From Spirosoma validum (lineage in GTDB: Bacteria; Bacteroidota; Bacteroidia; Cytophagales; Spirosomataceae): DNA of 64,000 nucleotides. Below the pieces are notes generated by a model. That model did not search any database. It was not told the origin of the DNA and was given only the letters and a program-made list of their open reading frames with translations. This document shows positions 51,497 through 61,344 of the stretch, piece by piece. Each line of letters begins with the position of its first letter. Within the stretch, counting starts at the first letter, position 1. The translations under genes and the position numbers were made by a program. The stretch is taken from the NCBI RefSeq assembly GCF_014699035.1, contig NZ_JACXAA010000002.1, positions 744,001 to 808,000 of the forward strand, read 5' to 3'.

Positions 51497-52618
51497 TTAC
51501 TTCACCACATACGTACCGACAATAGGATAGTGATCGGAATCAGTTACGTAGTTGATCGTTTCGAAGTTTAGGATGGATAAACGAGGATCATGAAATTGAT
51601 TGTCGATACGAATAAAATTAGGCAGGTGGTTGTACGTAAAACCAAAACCGTGCCCAGCCTCTTCAAAGCTATTGGGCAGTAGCCGACGCATTCGTTCATA
51701 TACAGCACCATAGGGAGTGTCGTTAAAATCACCGGTAACGATAACGGGGTAAGGGCTTTCCTGAACAAATTTCTGGACATCGTTTATCTGCTCGTTCCGT
51801 TTGATGAACCCGTTTCGGAGTGCGCTCAATACACCGCGTGTTTCGCGTTTCACGCCACTAATTTCATCCTTAGCCAGCACTCTACCTATGCGGATACCCA
51901 TAGAGTGCAAATGAACATTTATGATGCGGATGGTATCATTTCGTACTTTAATGTCTGCCCAGATGACTCCATTTGGTGCATCAAAGGCTTTTTTACCAGT
52001 CTGAATAATAGGATAGATCGAAATGATCGCCATACCAAACGAAGCTCCCCGGCTTTCCCGATTCACCGGATGTAAAATATACGAATAGGGATAGCCTGCC
52101 TTACGAAAGCGTTGAACAAAATTGTATTCAGGTACAGTGGTAGATGTCCAGAACTCCTGAAAGCACTTAATCGGCGCATCATAGCGTAGTGCATAATTAG
52201 CTAATCGTCGGAAGCGGGGCGAAGACGGATAATCGTAAACTGTATTCAGGTCAAGATCAAATGTCTTTACGTTATAGCTGAATACTTTCAACGGAATCCC
52301 CTCGCCTGTAAACTCTTTTATCTGATTCCAGCCAAACGTGCGTGACCCGAACAGGCCAATACCTAACAGCAGAACAATTCCTGATAGCCAGCCACGCCAG
52401 GGACGGTCTGTCAGCCATAAACACACGACTACAAAGTTTAAGATCCAGGCAACTGGTAATGTAATCATAATCATGCCCGCCGACCAATGTTGCGTGGGTA
52501 AGCTATACAGTAACCAGTAGGCTAAGCAGGTGTATAAGACCAACAACAAATTAAGCGACCAAAGCAACGACCGAAAAAAAAAGGCAATAAGTTGCCCGAC
52601 ACGTATTCTTAATGTCAT
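51497..52618 (-). CDS. Endonuclease/exonuclease/phosphatase-family membrane protein
   Basis: A 373-residue protein starting at ATG 52618 (MTLRIRVGQLIAF), with three membrane helices in the first 100 residues. The catalytic EEP domain follows (about 110-373): VFSYNVKTFDLD, KCFQEFWTS with the metal-binding Glu, VIWADIKVRNDTIRIINVHLHS near 235, VTGDFNDTPYGAVYERM near 310, and YVTDSDHYPIVGTYVV at the end with the catalytic Asp and His. This family cleaves phosphodiester or phospholipid substrates; here, with membrane helices, a lipid or extracellular substrate is plausible but unproven. Confidence 0.88.
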   Translation of the reverse strand: MTLRIRVGQLIAFFFRSLLWSLNLLLVLYTCLAYWLLYSLPTQHWSAGMIMITLPVAWILNFVVVCLWLTDRPWRGWLSGIVLLLGIGLFGSRTFGWNQIKEFTGEGIPLKVFSYNVKTFDLDLNTVYDYPSSPRFRRLANYALRYDAPIKCFQEFWTSTTVPEYNFVQRFRKAGYPYSYILHPVNRESRGASFGMAIISIYPIIQTGKKAFDAPNGVIWADIKVRNDTIRIINVHLHSMGIRIGRVLAKDEISGVKRETRGVLSALRNGFIKRNEQINDVQKFVQESPYPVIVTGDFNDTPYGAVYERMRRLLPNSFEEAGHGFGFTYNHLPNFIRIDNQFHDPRLSILNFETINYVTDSDHYPIVGTYVVK

Positions 52619-52706
52619 AGCGTCGTTGTTAATGACAGCAAATACATTCTGAGAGCCAAAAATAAGGCATAATGACTGGAATGACAGCAAGCGGACCGGA
52701 ATGGGG

Positions 52707-52738
52707 CTTGCGAACCATCCAGAAACGTGTTACCTTTG
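52707..52738 (+). promoter_or_regulatory. Promoter of the rimP-nusA-infB operon
   Basis: CTTG at 52707-52710 (near TTTG) and TACCTTTG at 52731-52738 (perfect TAnnTTTG) are 20 bp apart. Transcription should begin a few bases after 52738, giving a leader of about 60 nt before rimP. Confidence 0.75.
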
Positions 52739-52765
52739 TGGCACAAAAACCATATGGCATTGATC

Positions 52766-52792
52766 AAAAAAGGGAGTCGCACTCCCTTTTTT
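52766..52792 (+). terminator. Leader terminator/attenuator hairpin before rimP
   Basis: AAAAAAGGGAGT (52766-52777) pairs perfectly with ACTCCCTTTTTT (52781-52792) around a CGC loop. This is a textbook intrinsic terminator, yet it lies inside the leader of the rimP-nusA-infB operon: 27 bp after the promoter and 14 bp before the rimP ATG. It could attenuate the operon, with NusA itself affecting termination. A 24-codon leader frame (52754-52828) runs through the hairpin and past the rimP start. Confidence 0.8.
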
Positions 52793-52806
52793 GTTAGCCT
52801 GACCTT

Positions 52807-53319
52807 ATGGACGACAAAGCACAAATAACCGAATTGCTCCAGCCACACCTGAACGATGGTCAACTTTATGTTGTTGATATTCAGGTAGCTGGTCGCCGGG
52901 GAGGACGTATTAAAGTTACTATTTTACTCGATAGCGACGCAGGAATTACCATTGAAGAGTGTGCTGGCATTAGCCGTAAGCTGGGCGCGCAGATGGATGA
53001 GTTAAATTTTTTCGGTGAAGCTCCGTTTACCCTCGAAGTTTCATCGCCAGGAATCGACCATCCATTGCTTTTTCCGCGTCAGTACGTCCGCAATGTCGGC
53101 AGAACGGTGGCGGTCACGCTCGTGGATGGAAGTACCCGAAAAGGTACACTCGAGTCCGTATCCGATGATCACATCGTCCTTGACATCGAACCTGAAAAAA
53201 AAGCGAAGAGTAAAAAGAAAAAAGAAGCTGATTTAATAGCAGAAGTGCAGCCAGTCGGCCCTACGCCGATTTCCTTCGAGCAGATTAAAAAGGCGAACGT
53301 AGAAATATCATTCAAATAA
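52807..53319 (+). CDS. rimP: Ribosome maturation factor RimP
   Basis: A 170-residue protein for 30S subunit maturation. The N-terminal domain carries LNDGQLYVVDIQVAGRRGGR, IKVTILLDSDAGITIEECAG and APFTLEVSSPGIDHPLLFPR, and the C-terminal SH3-like domain runs to PISFEQIKKANVEISFK. A Lys-rich insertion (EKKAKSKKKKEAD) lies between, as in other Bacteroidota RimP proteins. The ATG at 52807 is 14 bp after the leader hairpin. It heads the rimP-nusA-infB operon. Confidence 0.95.
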   Translation: MDDKAQITELLQPHLNDGQLYVVDIQVAGRRGGRIKVTILLDSDAGITIEECAGISRKLGAQMDELNFFGEAPFTLEVSSPGIDHPLLFPRQYVRNVGRTVAVTLVDGSTRKGTLESVSDDHIVLDIEPEKKAKSKKKKEADLIAEVQPVGPTPISFEQIKKANVEISFK

Positions 53320-53400
53320 AGCCCTAAATCGGCAATCGGGGATTCTCGGTAACAGTAGTGCTGAAAATTCGTGACTGTCGATTATCAACTAATTACTAAA

Positions 53401-54645
53401 ATGACCAGTGGACTATTAATCGAATCGTTTGCTGATTTCGCCCGGTCGAAAAATATTGATCGGCCAACCATGATCGCCATTCTGGAAGAAGTCTTCCGGA
53501 CAATGATTCGTAAGAAATACGGTACCGACGAAAATTTCGACGTAATTATTAACGCCGAAAGTGGTGATCTGGAGATGTGGCGTACACGAGAGATCGTAGA
53601 CGATGATTCAGAAGATATTTGGGATTACGACAAAATACCTCTTGCCGAAGCTCGTAAAATTCAGGATGACTTTGAGGTGGGAGAACAAGTAGCTGAAGAA
53701 GTGAAACTCGAAGATTTCGGTCGGCGGGTGGTCCAAACAGCGCGCCAGACACTGATTCAGAAGATAAAGGATATGGAGAAAGAACTCCTTTATCAAAAGT
53801 ATAAAGACCAGGTCGGTGATTTAGTTGGTGCCGAAGTTTACCAGTTACTGAAGCACGAAATCATTTTGGTCGATAGCGAGAACAATGAGCTGAGCCTACC
53901 ACGTACCGAACAGATATCCAAAGACCGGTATCGCAAAGGGGAAGCCGTAAAAGCCGTTATCAGCCGGGTAGATATGATAAATGGTACGCCTAAAATTGTG
54001 CTTTCACGGACATCGCCGGTTTTTCTGGAACGATTGTTTGAAATCGAGGTGCCTGAAATTTACGACGGGCTGATTTCAATTCGAAAAATTGTTCGCGAGC
54101 CGGGCGAGCGGGCAAAAGTAGCCGTTGAATCGTATGATGATCGGATCGATCCCGTAGGCGCTTGCGTCGGTATGAAAGGCTCCCGTATTCATGGTATCGT
54201 ACGTGAACTCGGAAACGAGAATATTGACGTTATCAATTATACCGAGAACCTCGAACTGCTGATAAGCCGTGCGCTTAGCCCTGCTAAAATCAGTACGATG
54301 CAGATCGACCGAGAAGCTAAACGTGTGTCGGTTTTTCTGAAACCTGATCAGGTATCGCTGGCCATCGGTAAAGGCGGTCAGAATATTAAATTGGCTGGTC
54401 GATTGGTCGATATGGAAATCGACGTGTTCCGCGATAATGAAGGACAGGAAGATGATGAGGACGTTGACTTAATGGAATTCTCCGACGAAATCGACGAATG
54501 GATGATCGATGAACTCCGCAAAGTTGGTCTCGATACCGCTAAGAGCGTACTGGCACTCAGCAAGGAGGAGCTTGTCCGTCGGACAGATCTGGAAGAAGAT
54601 ACAGTCGAAGAAATTGTGAATATCCTTAAACAAGAGTTTGAATAG
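53401..54645 (+). CDS. nusA: Transcription termination/antitermination protein NusA
   Basis: A 414-residue protein starting at ATG 53401 (MTSGLLIESFADFARSKNID); a GTG ten codons upstream is less likely. NusA N-terminal domain (1-130), S1 domain (about 135-205), two KH domains with RIDPVGACVGMKGSRIHGIV near 255 and SLAIGKGGQNIKLAGRLV near 320, then an acidic linker (EGQEDDEDVD) and a helix-hairpin-helix C-terminal segment. It regulates pausing and termination and interacts with RNA polymerase. It lies 81 bp after rimP. The next gene, infB, is separated by a long hairpin. Confidence 0.97.
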   Translation: MTSGLLIESFADFARSKNIDRPTMIAILEEVFRTMIRKKYGTDENFDVIINAESGDLEMWRTREIVDDDSEDIWDYDKIPLAEARKIQDDFEVGEQVAEEVKLEDFGRRVVQTARQTLIQKIKDMEKELLYQKYKDQVGDLVGAEVYQLLKHEIILVDSENNELSLPRTEQISKDRYRKGEAVKAVISRVDMINGTPKIVLSRTSPVFLERLFEIEVPEIYDGLISIRKIVREPGERAKVAVESYDDRIDPVGACVGMKGSRIHGIVRELGNENIDVINYTENLELLISRALSPAKISTMQIDREAKRVSVFLKPDQVSLAIGKGGQNIKLAGRLVDMEIDVFRDNEGQEDDEDVDLMEFSDEIDEWMIDELRKVGLDTAKSVLALSKEELVRRTDLEEDTVEEIVNILKQEFE

Positions 54646-54677
54646 CTAGTAACGAAGACGGGACCGCCCGCGCGGTT

Positions 54678-54733
54678 AAAAGTGAATAATGAAGAATATT
54701 TATCGGATAAAATATTCTTCATTATTCACTTTT
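54678..54733. repeat. Long perfect hairpin between nusA and infB
   Basis: The arms at 54678-54701 and 54710-54733 are exact reverse complements over 24 bp with an 8-nt loop. The stem is A/T-rich. The ATTCTTCATTATT segment of the right arm is repeated directly at 54735-54747. It lies within the operon, before a TAAATTTG (54802-54809) that may be an internal promoter -7 element for infB. Confidence 0.8.
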
Positions 54734-54827
54734 CATTCTTCATTATTAAAACAAGGGATTTTTATTGCGGTAAGTGGTGTTCATAAGATACCAACAACCA
54801 TTAAATTTGCGGAATATAGACCGAAGT

Positions 54828-57800
54828 ATGGCAGAAGAAAAGTCAATGCGCCTAAGCCAAGTGGCAAAAATTCTCAACAAAGGGCTGTCCTCTGTTGCGA
54901 GTAGTCTGTCTGCCAAAGGGTTTAAGGTTGAAATTAATCCTAACACCAAAATCAACATGGAACAGTTGGAGGTGTTAGCGAAGGAATACAAATCTACGGA
55001 ACTCTTGAGCGGAGCTCGCCGAACCGAACCATCGGTTGCGGTTGCTGAGCCACCACGTCGTCAGGAGGAGGATGTCGTTGCATGGCGTCGTGATGACGCG
55101 AGACGTCCAATTGTCGAAAACAAACCAGAATCAGCTCCGGCTGAACTGCCTAAAGTGGCTCCTGTAGAGCCAAAATCAGCCCCACAAATCGTTCAGACTG
55201 GTTTGCCGGGCTTAAAAGTATTAGGTAAAATCGATTTAAACGCAAGGTCAACACCATCTCCTGCTCCACAAACGAAAGTTGTGCCACCGCAAGAGACAAA
55301 ACCTGTTGAAATTGCTGATAAATCACAAGCGACACCAATTGTCGAAACACCTAAGCCTGTTGCACCGCAACCCATAGTTGTTCCGCCGGTAGCTGAAGTG
55401 ATAAAGCCTGTTGAAGTAAAAGCCGCGCCGGTAGAGCCGGTCTCTAAACCGATAGATACAACGCCGGTAGAGACGCCTAAACCAGTTGCTGCGCCTGCAC
55501 AACCAGTTGAGACACCTGTAGCAAAAACAGTAGTCGATCAGCCTCCTGTTCGTCAGGAGACACCAAAGCCAGTTGCGCAACCGAAACCACAAAATCAGCC
55601 GCAGGCTGAAAACCGTACGCCTGCCCGGCCTGATAATCGCCCAAGTGCGCCCCAGGCAAAGCCTGTTGTGCCAGAGCCCAATGAGGAAACTGCTGACTTG
55701 CCGACCGAAACCATTCGGGCAGCTGGTAGTCATCAGCTCGGTGGCCTGAAAATTCTTGGTAAAATTGAGCTACCCGTCAACAATCCTCGCCAAGGCGGGG
55801 GTGGTGGCAACAGCAACGCTGACAAGAAAAAGCGTAAGCGGATTCGTGGTGGGCGTGAGGGAGCTCTTGGTACCACTGCTCAGCCAAATCAGGGTGGAGG
55901 TCAACCGCAAGGAGGCAACCGAAATGATCGCGCTCCTCGCGATGGAGATCGTGGTCCCGTAAACCGGGCGCCGGGCGATCGAAATCAGGCGGGTGCTCCT
56001 CGCGATGGAAATCGTCCGCAGCCGCAAGGTGATCGTACTCAGGCACCGGCAAACAGAGCTGGTGGAAACGCGCCAAACCAAGAGACGCCTAACGCTAATC
56101 GGGGTGGTCAGACAGGTAATGCTGCCAACACCAATAATAACAATAATCGTACTGGCGGAGGTAACCGTTCAGGCGGTGGCGGTAATCGCTCGGGTAGTGG
56201 CGGCAATCGTTCAGGCAGTGGAGGTGGTGGCGGTAACCGTCGGGAAGCGCCAACGCAAGCTGACGTTCGGAAAGCCATTCAGCAAACCAACGCTCGTATG
56301 CAGGGCAACACTCCTAACCGGGGTGCTGATCGCCGACGTGATCGTCGGAGCCAACGCGAAGAAGATCGTCGTTTAATGAACGAGCAGGAGGAGCTGGAAG
56401 CGAAAATCCTGAAAGTTACTGAGTTCGTATCAGCCAATGATCTGGCATCGCTAATGGACGTATCGATCAATGAAGTTATCTCGGTTTGTTTGAACCTGGG
56501 TATGTTCGTGTCGATCAACCAACGACTGGATGCTGAAGCGATTACAGTGATCGCTGATGAGTTTGGTTATGACGTACAGTTTATATCAGCGGAAGATGAA
56601 ACCGAAGCGGGTATTGACGTTGAAGCCGATGAACCCGATGAATTACAACCACGGGCACCAATCGTGACCATTATGGGACACGTTGACCACGGTAAAACAT
56701 CGTTGCTTGACTACATCCGCCGGGCGAAAGTAGCGGCTGGTGAAGCAGGGGGAATTACGCAGCACATCGGTGCTTACAGCGTAAAAACCAGCGACGATCG
56801 TATGATTACGTTTTTGGATACGCCGGGTCACGAAGCCTTTACAGCTATGCGGGCACGGGGTGCTAAAGTAACGGACGTCGTTATTATCGTAATTGCAGCG
56901 GATGATAGCATCATGCCGCAGACCCGTGAAGCAATCAACCACGCCCAAGTTGCGGGTGTGCCGATTGTCTTCGCTTTTTCAAAAATAGATAAACCGGGCG
57001 CAGACGCTGAGAAAATCCGGACTGAATTGTCGGCTATGAACATGCTCGTTGAAGAATGGGGTGGTAAATATCAGACGCAGGAAATCTCATCAAAATCTGG
57101 CTTAGGTGTTGACGAACTCCTTGAAAAAGTTCTGCTCGAAGCCGAATTGCTGGAGTTAACGGCCAATCCTGATCGCCGGGCACTGGGTACGGTTATTGAA
57201 GCTTCGCTTGATAAAGGCCGAGGGTACGTATCGACAGTACTGGTTGAAAACGGTACGCTACGTCAAGGTGACATCATGCTCGTAGGTGCACACTACGGTC
57301 GCATACGGGCTATGACAAACGACCGGGGCGAACGGATTAGAGAAGCTGGTCCTGCAACGCCGGTTCAGATTTTGGGTCTACCGGGTGCTCCTCAAGCGGG
57401 CGACAAGTTTAACGTAATGGAAACGGACCGTGAGGCTCGTGAAATTGCCAACAAACGTGAACAACTCTTGCGTGAGCAGACACTACGTACCCGCAAGCAC
57501 ATTACGCTTGAGGAAATCGGTCGCCGGAAAGCAATCGGTACGTTTAAAGAATTGAACGTAATTGTAAAAGGTGACGTGGATGGTTCTGTCGAAGCGCTCT
57601 CGGATTCGTTGCTGCAACTTTCTACGGAAGAAGTACAGGTCAATATCATCCACAAAGCTGTCGGTCAGATTTCTGAATCAGATGTCCTGCTGGCGTCAGC
57701 ATCGGATGCAGTTATTGTCGGTTTCCAGGTACGACCTTCGTCGAGCGCGCGTAAATTAGCTGAGAATGAACAGATTGAAATTCGTCTCTACTCAATTATT

Positions 57801-58157
57801 TACGACGCTATCAATGAGGTGAAAGATGCCATGGAAGGCTTGCTGGCACCGACTGTTGAAGAGGTTATTGTGGGTAATATTGAAGTACGTGAGGTATTCA
57901 AAATTAGCAAAATCGGTACAGTAGCAGGTTGCTACGTAACGGAAGGCAATATCAAACGGAATAATAAAATCCGAATTATCCGTGACTTCATTGTGGTTCA
58001 CACAGGTGAGATCAGTGCGTTAAAACGCTTCAAGGAAGATGTTAGTGAAGTGAAATTCGGCTATGAATGTGGCTTGAGTATCAGGAACTTCAATGATATT
58101 GAAGTAGGCGACGTAATTGAAAGCTTCGAGCTGAAAGAAGTGAAACGAACATTGTAG
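54828..58157 (+). CDS. infB: Translation initiation factor IF-2
   Basis: A 1109-residue GTPase that places fMet-tRNA on the 30S subunit. The start is ATG 54828 ([19 protein letters not shown]); the track's longer frame begins upstream of a natural start. An IF2_N domain is at 1-55, followed by about 500 residues of low-complexity linker: first Pro/Val/Glu-rich, then Gly/Asn/Arg-rich ([20 protein letters not shown]). A second IF2_N domain is at about 520-585. The G domain begins near 610 with [30 protein letters not shown] and FSKIDKPGA follow. Domains II-IV occupy the rest. The linker is long for the family but typical of Bacteroidota. Confidence 0.96.
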   Translation: MAEEKSMRLSQVAKILNKGLSSVASSLSAKGFKVEINPNTKINMEQLEVLAKEYKSTELLSGARRTEPSVAVAEPPRRQEEDVVAWRRDDARRPIVENKPESAPAELPKVAPVEPKSAPQIVQTGLPGLKVLGKIDLNARSTPSPAPQTKVVPPQETKPVEIADKSQATPIVETPKPVAPQPIVVPPVAEVIKPVEVKAAPVEPVSKPIDTTPVETPKPVAAPAQPVETPVAKTVVDQPPVRQETPKPVAQPKPQNQPQAENRTPARPDNRPSAPQAKPVVPEPNEETADLPTETIRAAGSHQLGGLKILGKIELPVNNPRQGGGGGNSNADKKKRKRIRGGREGALGTTAQPNQGGGQPQGGNRNDRAPRDGDRGPVNRAPGDRNQAGAPRDGNRPQPQGDRTQAPANRAGGNAPNQETPNANRGGQTGNAANTNNNNNRTGGGNRSGGGGNRSGSGGNRSGSGGGGGNRREAPTQADVRKAIQQTNARMQGNTPNRGADRRRDRRSQREEDRRLMNEQEELEAKILKVTEFVSANDLASLMDVSINEVISVCLNLGMFVSINQRLDAEAITVIADEFGYDVQFISAEDETEAGIDVEADEPDELQPRAPIVTIMGHVDHGKTSLLDYIRRAKVAAGEAGGITQHIGAYSVKTSDDRMITFLDTPGHEAFTAMRARGAKVTDVVIIVIAADDSIMPQTREAINHAQVAGVPIVFAFSKIDKPGADAEKIRTELSAMNMLVEEWGGKYQTQEISSKSGLGVDELLEKVLLEAELLELTANPDRRALGTVIEASLDKGRGYVSTVLVENGTLRQGDIMLVGAHYGRIRAMTNDRGERIREAGPATPVQILGLPGAPQAGDKFNVMETDREAREIANKREQLLREQTLRTRKHITLEEIGRRKAIGTFKELNVIVKGDVDGSVEALSDSLLQLSTEEVQVNIIHKAVGQISESDVLLASASDAVIVGFQVRPSSSARKLAENEQIEIRLYSIIYDAINEVKDAMEGLLAPTVEEVIVGNIEVREVFKISKIGTVAGCYVTEGNIKRNNKIRIIRDFIVVHTGEISALKRFKEDVSEVKFGYECGLSIRNFNDIEVGDVIESFELKEVKRTL

Positions 58158-58178
58158 TCTGAATCCTAATTCATAACT

Positions 58179-58212
58179 GGCCCTGACTGATTTTTCAGTC
58201 GGGGCTTTTTTT
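58179..58212 (+). terminator. Terminator of the rimP-nusA-infB operon
   Basis: GCCCTGACTGA (58180-58190) pairs with TCAGTCGGGGC (58195-58205; one G-U pair), followed by seven T. It lies 22 bp after the infB stop. Confidence 0.88.
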
Positions 58213-58364
58213 GTATCTTATTCGCTCAGACGAGACTGCACATTTTCTTAATTTTAGTTAGCATTTTAGGAAATCATAATCCCTGACTAACTTAGGCATC
58301 CGGGAAACGAAAGACCTATGCCGGGTCGTTAGTAAGGAAAGCCTGTTTGCCGAAACTACCCTGA

Positions 58365-60455
58365 ATGAATTTCCTCTATCCTTCTTTCTTATTTGGCCTA
58401 ATGGCCGTGTCGGTTCCGATTGCGATTCACCTGTTTAACTTCCGGCGAACCCGACGTGTGTTCTTCACAAACGTAGCGTTGCTACGTACCGTCCAGACCG
58501 AAACAAAATCGTTTCGGCGGCTAAAGCATTGGCTCATTCTGGCGTGTCGTTGCTTGTTTCTGGCTTGTTTAGCATTGGCATTTGCACAACCTTTTATTCC
58601 GAGCAAAAATAAACTGGGTTTATCACGGCAAGGGGTTACGAGTCTCTACGTCGATAATTCGTTTAGTATGCAGAACGAGCGGAACACAAAGCGGTACCTG
58701 GATATTGCTATCAGTAAATTGGATGAATTGCTGGTATTGTTCCGTAATGCTACGTCTTTGCAACTACTCACGAATGACTTCTCCGCTGCCGAACAGCAGG
58801 CAGGTACCGCTGAAGCAATTCGGGATCGGGTTACGTCAATTCGGTACGCACACACACCACGGACGCTTGAAACGGTTTACCGGAGACAACGAAATCTGCT
58901 TAGTTCTCTCAATCCGAATGGACGTAATCAGTTGTTCTGGTTTTCTGATTTTCAGAAAAGTACCGTTGGCGATTTATCCCGTTTGAAGATTGACACAACT
59001 GACCGGTTGTTTATTGTGCCCCTGGATGCCCAATCGACTAAAAACGTATACGTCGATTCGGTATGGCTCAGTACGCCATTTATCCGCGAGATGCAGAACA
59101 ACAGCCTGAATGTCAAGTTGAATAATGCAGGTCGGGAAAATGTAAAGAATCTGCCGATACGGTTATATCTGGACGATACACAAACGTCGACGGCATCGGC
59201 CACGCTGCCACCCGGAGGTTCAGCAACGGTTTCGCTGAACTTTAACGTGACGTCTAAGGGCTATCATCGGGGACGTATTGTCTTTGAAGATTTTCCCATT
59301 ACGTTCGACAACCAATATTATTTTGTGATCGAAGCGTCACCGGCTGTTCGGGTACTGCACCTGTTCGAACAGAAAGCTAGTTCGTCAAATCGGTCAACGG
59401 ACTATGTAGACGCCGTTTATTCAAATGACAGCTTGTTCGTTCGGCGGAGTTTCAACGCGCAAAACTTTGATGTCGGCCAATTGAAAGAAACAGATATTGT
59501 TGTGTTGGAAGGCGTTGCGCAGGTGAATGGGACCCTGCGCACTGAACTGGAACGGTTTGTACGACAGGGAGGAAGTTTAACCATTATTCCACCCGCTGTT
59601 CCTGACCGAAATTCGTATGTACCTTTTCTACAGGGGTTAGGCATTGGTAGTCTACAGGTTACAGCCTCGCCGGGTCTGGAACCCAACCCATTACCCGTGG
59701 CTGACCCTGACCGACGGAATCCGTTCTTCCGGGATGTATTTCAGCAAAGTTATCAATCTGAGCCACTGAATTTACCAACGTCTGCTCCTGTCTGGCGGTG
59801 GAGCGCAGGCGAACGATTGCTTAGTCTGCGCGATGGGAGCCCGCTGCTAACTCAGTCTAAAGTTGGATCGCAGGGAAGTGTTTATCTGCTGGCCAGTCCG
59901 CTGACATCTGCTTACGGCAACCTAGCCGAACACGCTCTGTTTGTGCCAATTATGTATAAAATGGCTGCGCTGAGTGTTCGCGCCCAACGTACTGCATACT
60001 CGTTTGACGACAACCTGGTAACTATTCCTGTCAGCAATCCTGGCGATCGGGCAGTCTATAAACTAAAGCGTGATAAGCTGGAAATCATCCCCATACAACG
60101 CATCGTTGGTAATCAACTGCTACTCGAAATGCCCAAAAGCAGTGAATTAGCGGCCGGTCAGCAAGTAGAAGCTGGTTACTATGAACTACAGAACGGCCAG
60201 GGAAAAACGGAGCGTTTGTTAGCGTTTAATCACGGCAATCAGGAATCGGCTATGGACTTTTATTCGGCGGACGAACTGCGTCGGGCATTTGCCAGTCAGC
60301 CTAACGTAGAGGTTTTTGACAGCATTCAGGACGGCGATTTTGTGCAGGTGCTGGAGCAGGAGAATCTGGGCAAGAGTTTATGGAAGTATTTTCTGCTGGG
60401 CGCGCTGGCGTTTTTATTGATTGAGGTCGGTTTAGTTCGGTTTATGAAAGGATAA
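58365..60455 (+). CDS. BatA-like membrane protein (aerotolerance N-terminal domain, vWA-like)
   Basis: A 696-residue membrane protein. The N-terminus, MNFLYPSFLFGLMAVSVPIA then IHLFNFRRTRRVFFTNVALL, and the following LKHWLILACRCLFLACLALA match the BatA N-terminal module with two helices. SLYVDNSFSMQNER starts a von Willebrand-like domain with an imperfect MIDAS (DNSFSMQ). Later segments (about 190-620) are extracytoplasmic with Ig-like and glutamine-amidotransferase-like folds (VLEGVAQVNGTLRTELERFV), and a last membrane helix is YFLLGALAFLLIEVGLV. Related proteins are encoded near MoxR/Bat operons; none of those genes is seen here. Function unknown. Confidence 0.88.
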   Translation: MNFLYPSFLFGLMAVSVPIAIHLFNFRRTRRVFFTNVALLRTVQTETKSFRRLKHWLILACRCLFLACLALAFAQPFIPSKNKLGLSRQGVTSLYVDNSFSMQNERNTKRYLDIAISKLDELLVLFRNATSLQLLTNDFSAAEQQAGTAEAIRDRVTSIRYAHTPRTLETVYRRQRNLLSSLNPNGRNQLFWFSDFQKSTVGDLSRLKIDTTDRLFIVPLDAQSTKNVYVDSVWLSTPFIREMQNNSLNVKLNNAGRENVKNLPIRLYLDDTQTSTASATLPPGGSATVSLNFNVTSKGYHRGRIVFEDFPITFDNQYYFVIEASPAVRVLHLFEQKASSSNRSTDYVDAVYSNDSLFVRRSFNAQNFDVGQLKETDIVVLEGVAQVNGTLRTELERFVRQGGSLTIIPPAVPDRNSYVPFLQGLGIGSLQVTASPGLEPNPLPVADPDRRNPFFRDVFQQSYQSEPLNLPTSAPVWRWSAGERLLSLRDGSPLLTQSKVGSQGSVYLLASPLTSAYGNLAEHALFVPIMYKMAALSVRAQRTAYSFDDNLVTIPVSNPGDRAVYKLKRDKLEIIPIQRIVGNQLLLEMPKSSELAAGQQVEAGYYELQNGQGKTERLLAFNHGNQESAMDFYSADELRRAFASQPNVEVFDSIQDGDFVQVLEQENLGKSLWKYFLLGALAFLLIEVGLVRFMKG

Positions 60456-60541
60456 CTAGTTGATAATTTATATACTTTAGTATATTGTTTTTTGACATAA
60501 TTAGTCATAAAATTGCCTTATCATCTCTACCGACCCGACGT

Positions 60542-61063
60542 ATGAAATCATCTTCTTTTCGCTTAATACCGCTTGCACTGGCTGGGCTTATTGTGTTAGA
60601 AAGCTGCTCAAGCTATACGGTTATTCAGTCGAAGCCCAGTGGCGCCAAACTTTACTTAAATGACTCGCCGGTAGGGGTAACGCCTTACCGTCATGTCGAT
60701 ACGAAGATTGTCGGCAGTACAACGTGGGTACGATTAGAAAAGGAAGGCTATGCCCCTCTTCAGACATCGTTTTCCCGAAATGAGCAGGCTGACGTAGGTG
60801 CTATTGTCGGCGGAGTTTTTCTCCTGTTTCCATTCTTGTGGACAATGAAATATTCGCCTACGCATGACTACGAACTTATGCCCATAGCCGATGGGCAAGC
60901 CCCGACGCCGTCTATCGCGCCAATGCCCTTAGCGAACGATGCAGCCGTATCGACGTCAAAGGCAACCCGTTTGCGGGAACTCAAAAAATTACTGGATGAC
61001 GGTATTCTAACGAAAGATGAATACGAGAAAGAAAAAAAGAAGGTTCTGGATACCGACAATTAA
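60542..61063 (+). CDS. Lipoprotein with PEGA and SHOCT domains
   Basis: A 173-residue protein starting at ATG 60542 (MKSSSFRLIPLALAGLIVLE), with a lipobox ending in Cys near residue 22 (LESC). A PEGA domain follows (about 25-80): VIQSKPSGAKLYLNDSPVGV then TPYRHVDTKIVGSTTWVRLE, often found in surface proteins. A hydrophobic segment (GAIVGGVFLLFPFLWTM) and a short linker lead to a C-terminal SHOCT motif (RELKKLLDDGILTKDEYEKE), a small helical hairpin. It likely sits in the envelope; precise function is not known. Confidence 0.85.
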   Translation: MKSSSFRLIPLALAGLIVLESCSSYTVIQSKPSGAKLYLNDSPVGVTPYRHVDTKIVGSTTWVRLEKEGYAPLQTSFSRNEQADVGAIVGGVFLLFPFLWTMKYSPTHDYELMPIADGQAPTPSIAPMPLANDAAVSTSKATRLRELKKLLDDGILTKDEYEKEKKKVLDTDN

Positions 61064-61116
61064 TGACAGATATTACGTTATGACGGGTTTCACTCTGATG
61101 TAACGTAACATCAACG

Positions 61117-61157
61117 ACTAAAAAAGCGGCTGGTCTCTAACCAGCCGCTTTTTTAGT
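61117..61157. terminator. 18-bp perfect terminator hairpin
   Basis: ACTAAAAAAGCGGCTGGT (61117-61134) pairs exactly with the right arm at 61140-61157 around a 5-nt loop; A and T runs at both ends make it bidirectional. It ends the PEGA/SHOCT lipoprotein gene. About 190 bp of A/T-rich sequence without a gene follows before the first esterase. Confidence 0.9.
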
Positions 61158-61344
61158 GGCGTAGTACCGTCTATAAACGCATTACACTTTCTGAAGATAG
61201 GTAAACGTACTGTCTCACATAAGTAACAGAAATAACGTTTACTGCTCTAAATTGTGCTAATGAGTCATTAAATTTTACCAAAAGCTTTTTCATTACGTTC
61301 GTCGGTCGGCAACTTTGCGTAGTTTTAACGTAAAGCGAAAGGCA

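Noticed and set aside
52754..52828. 24-codon leader frame before rimP as an independent gene
   Set aside because: Its sequence is largely dictated by the terminator hairpin and it has no known family; kept only as part of the attenuation finding.
55323..55733. 136-residue Arg/Cys/Trp-rich frame antisense to infB
   Set aside because: It is the reverse reading of the Pro/Val-rich IF-2 linker; its composition is that of an antisense artefact.
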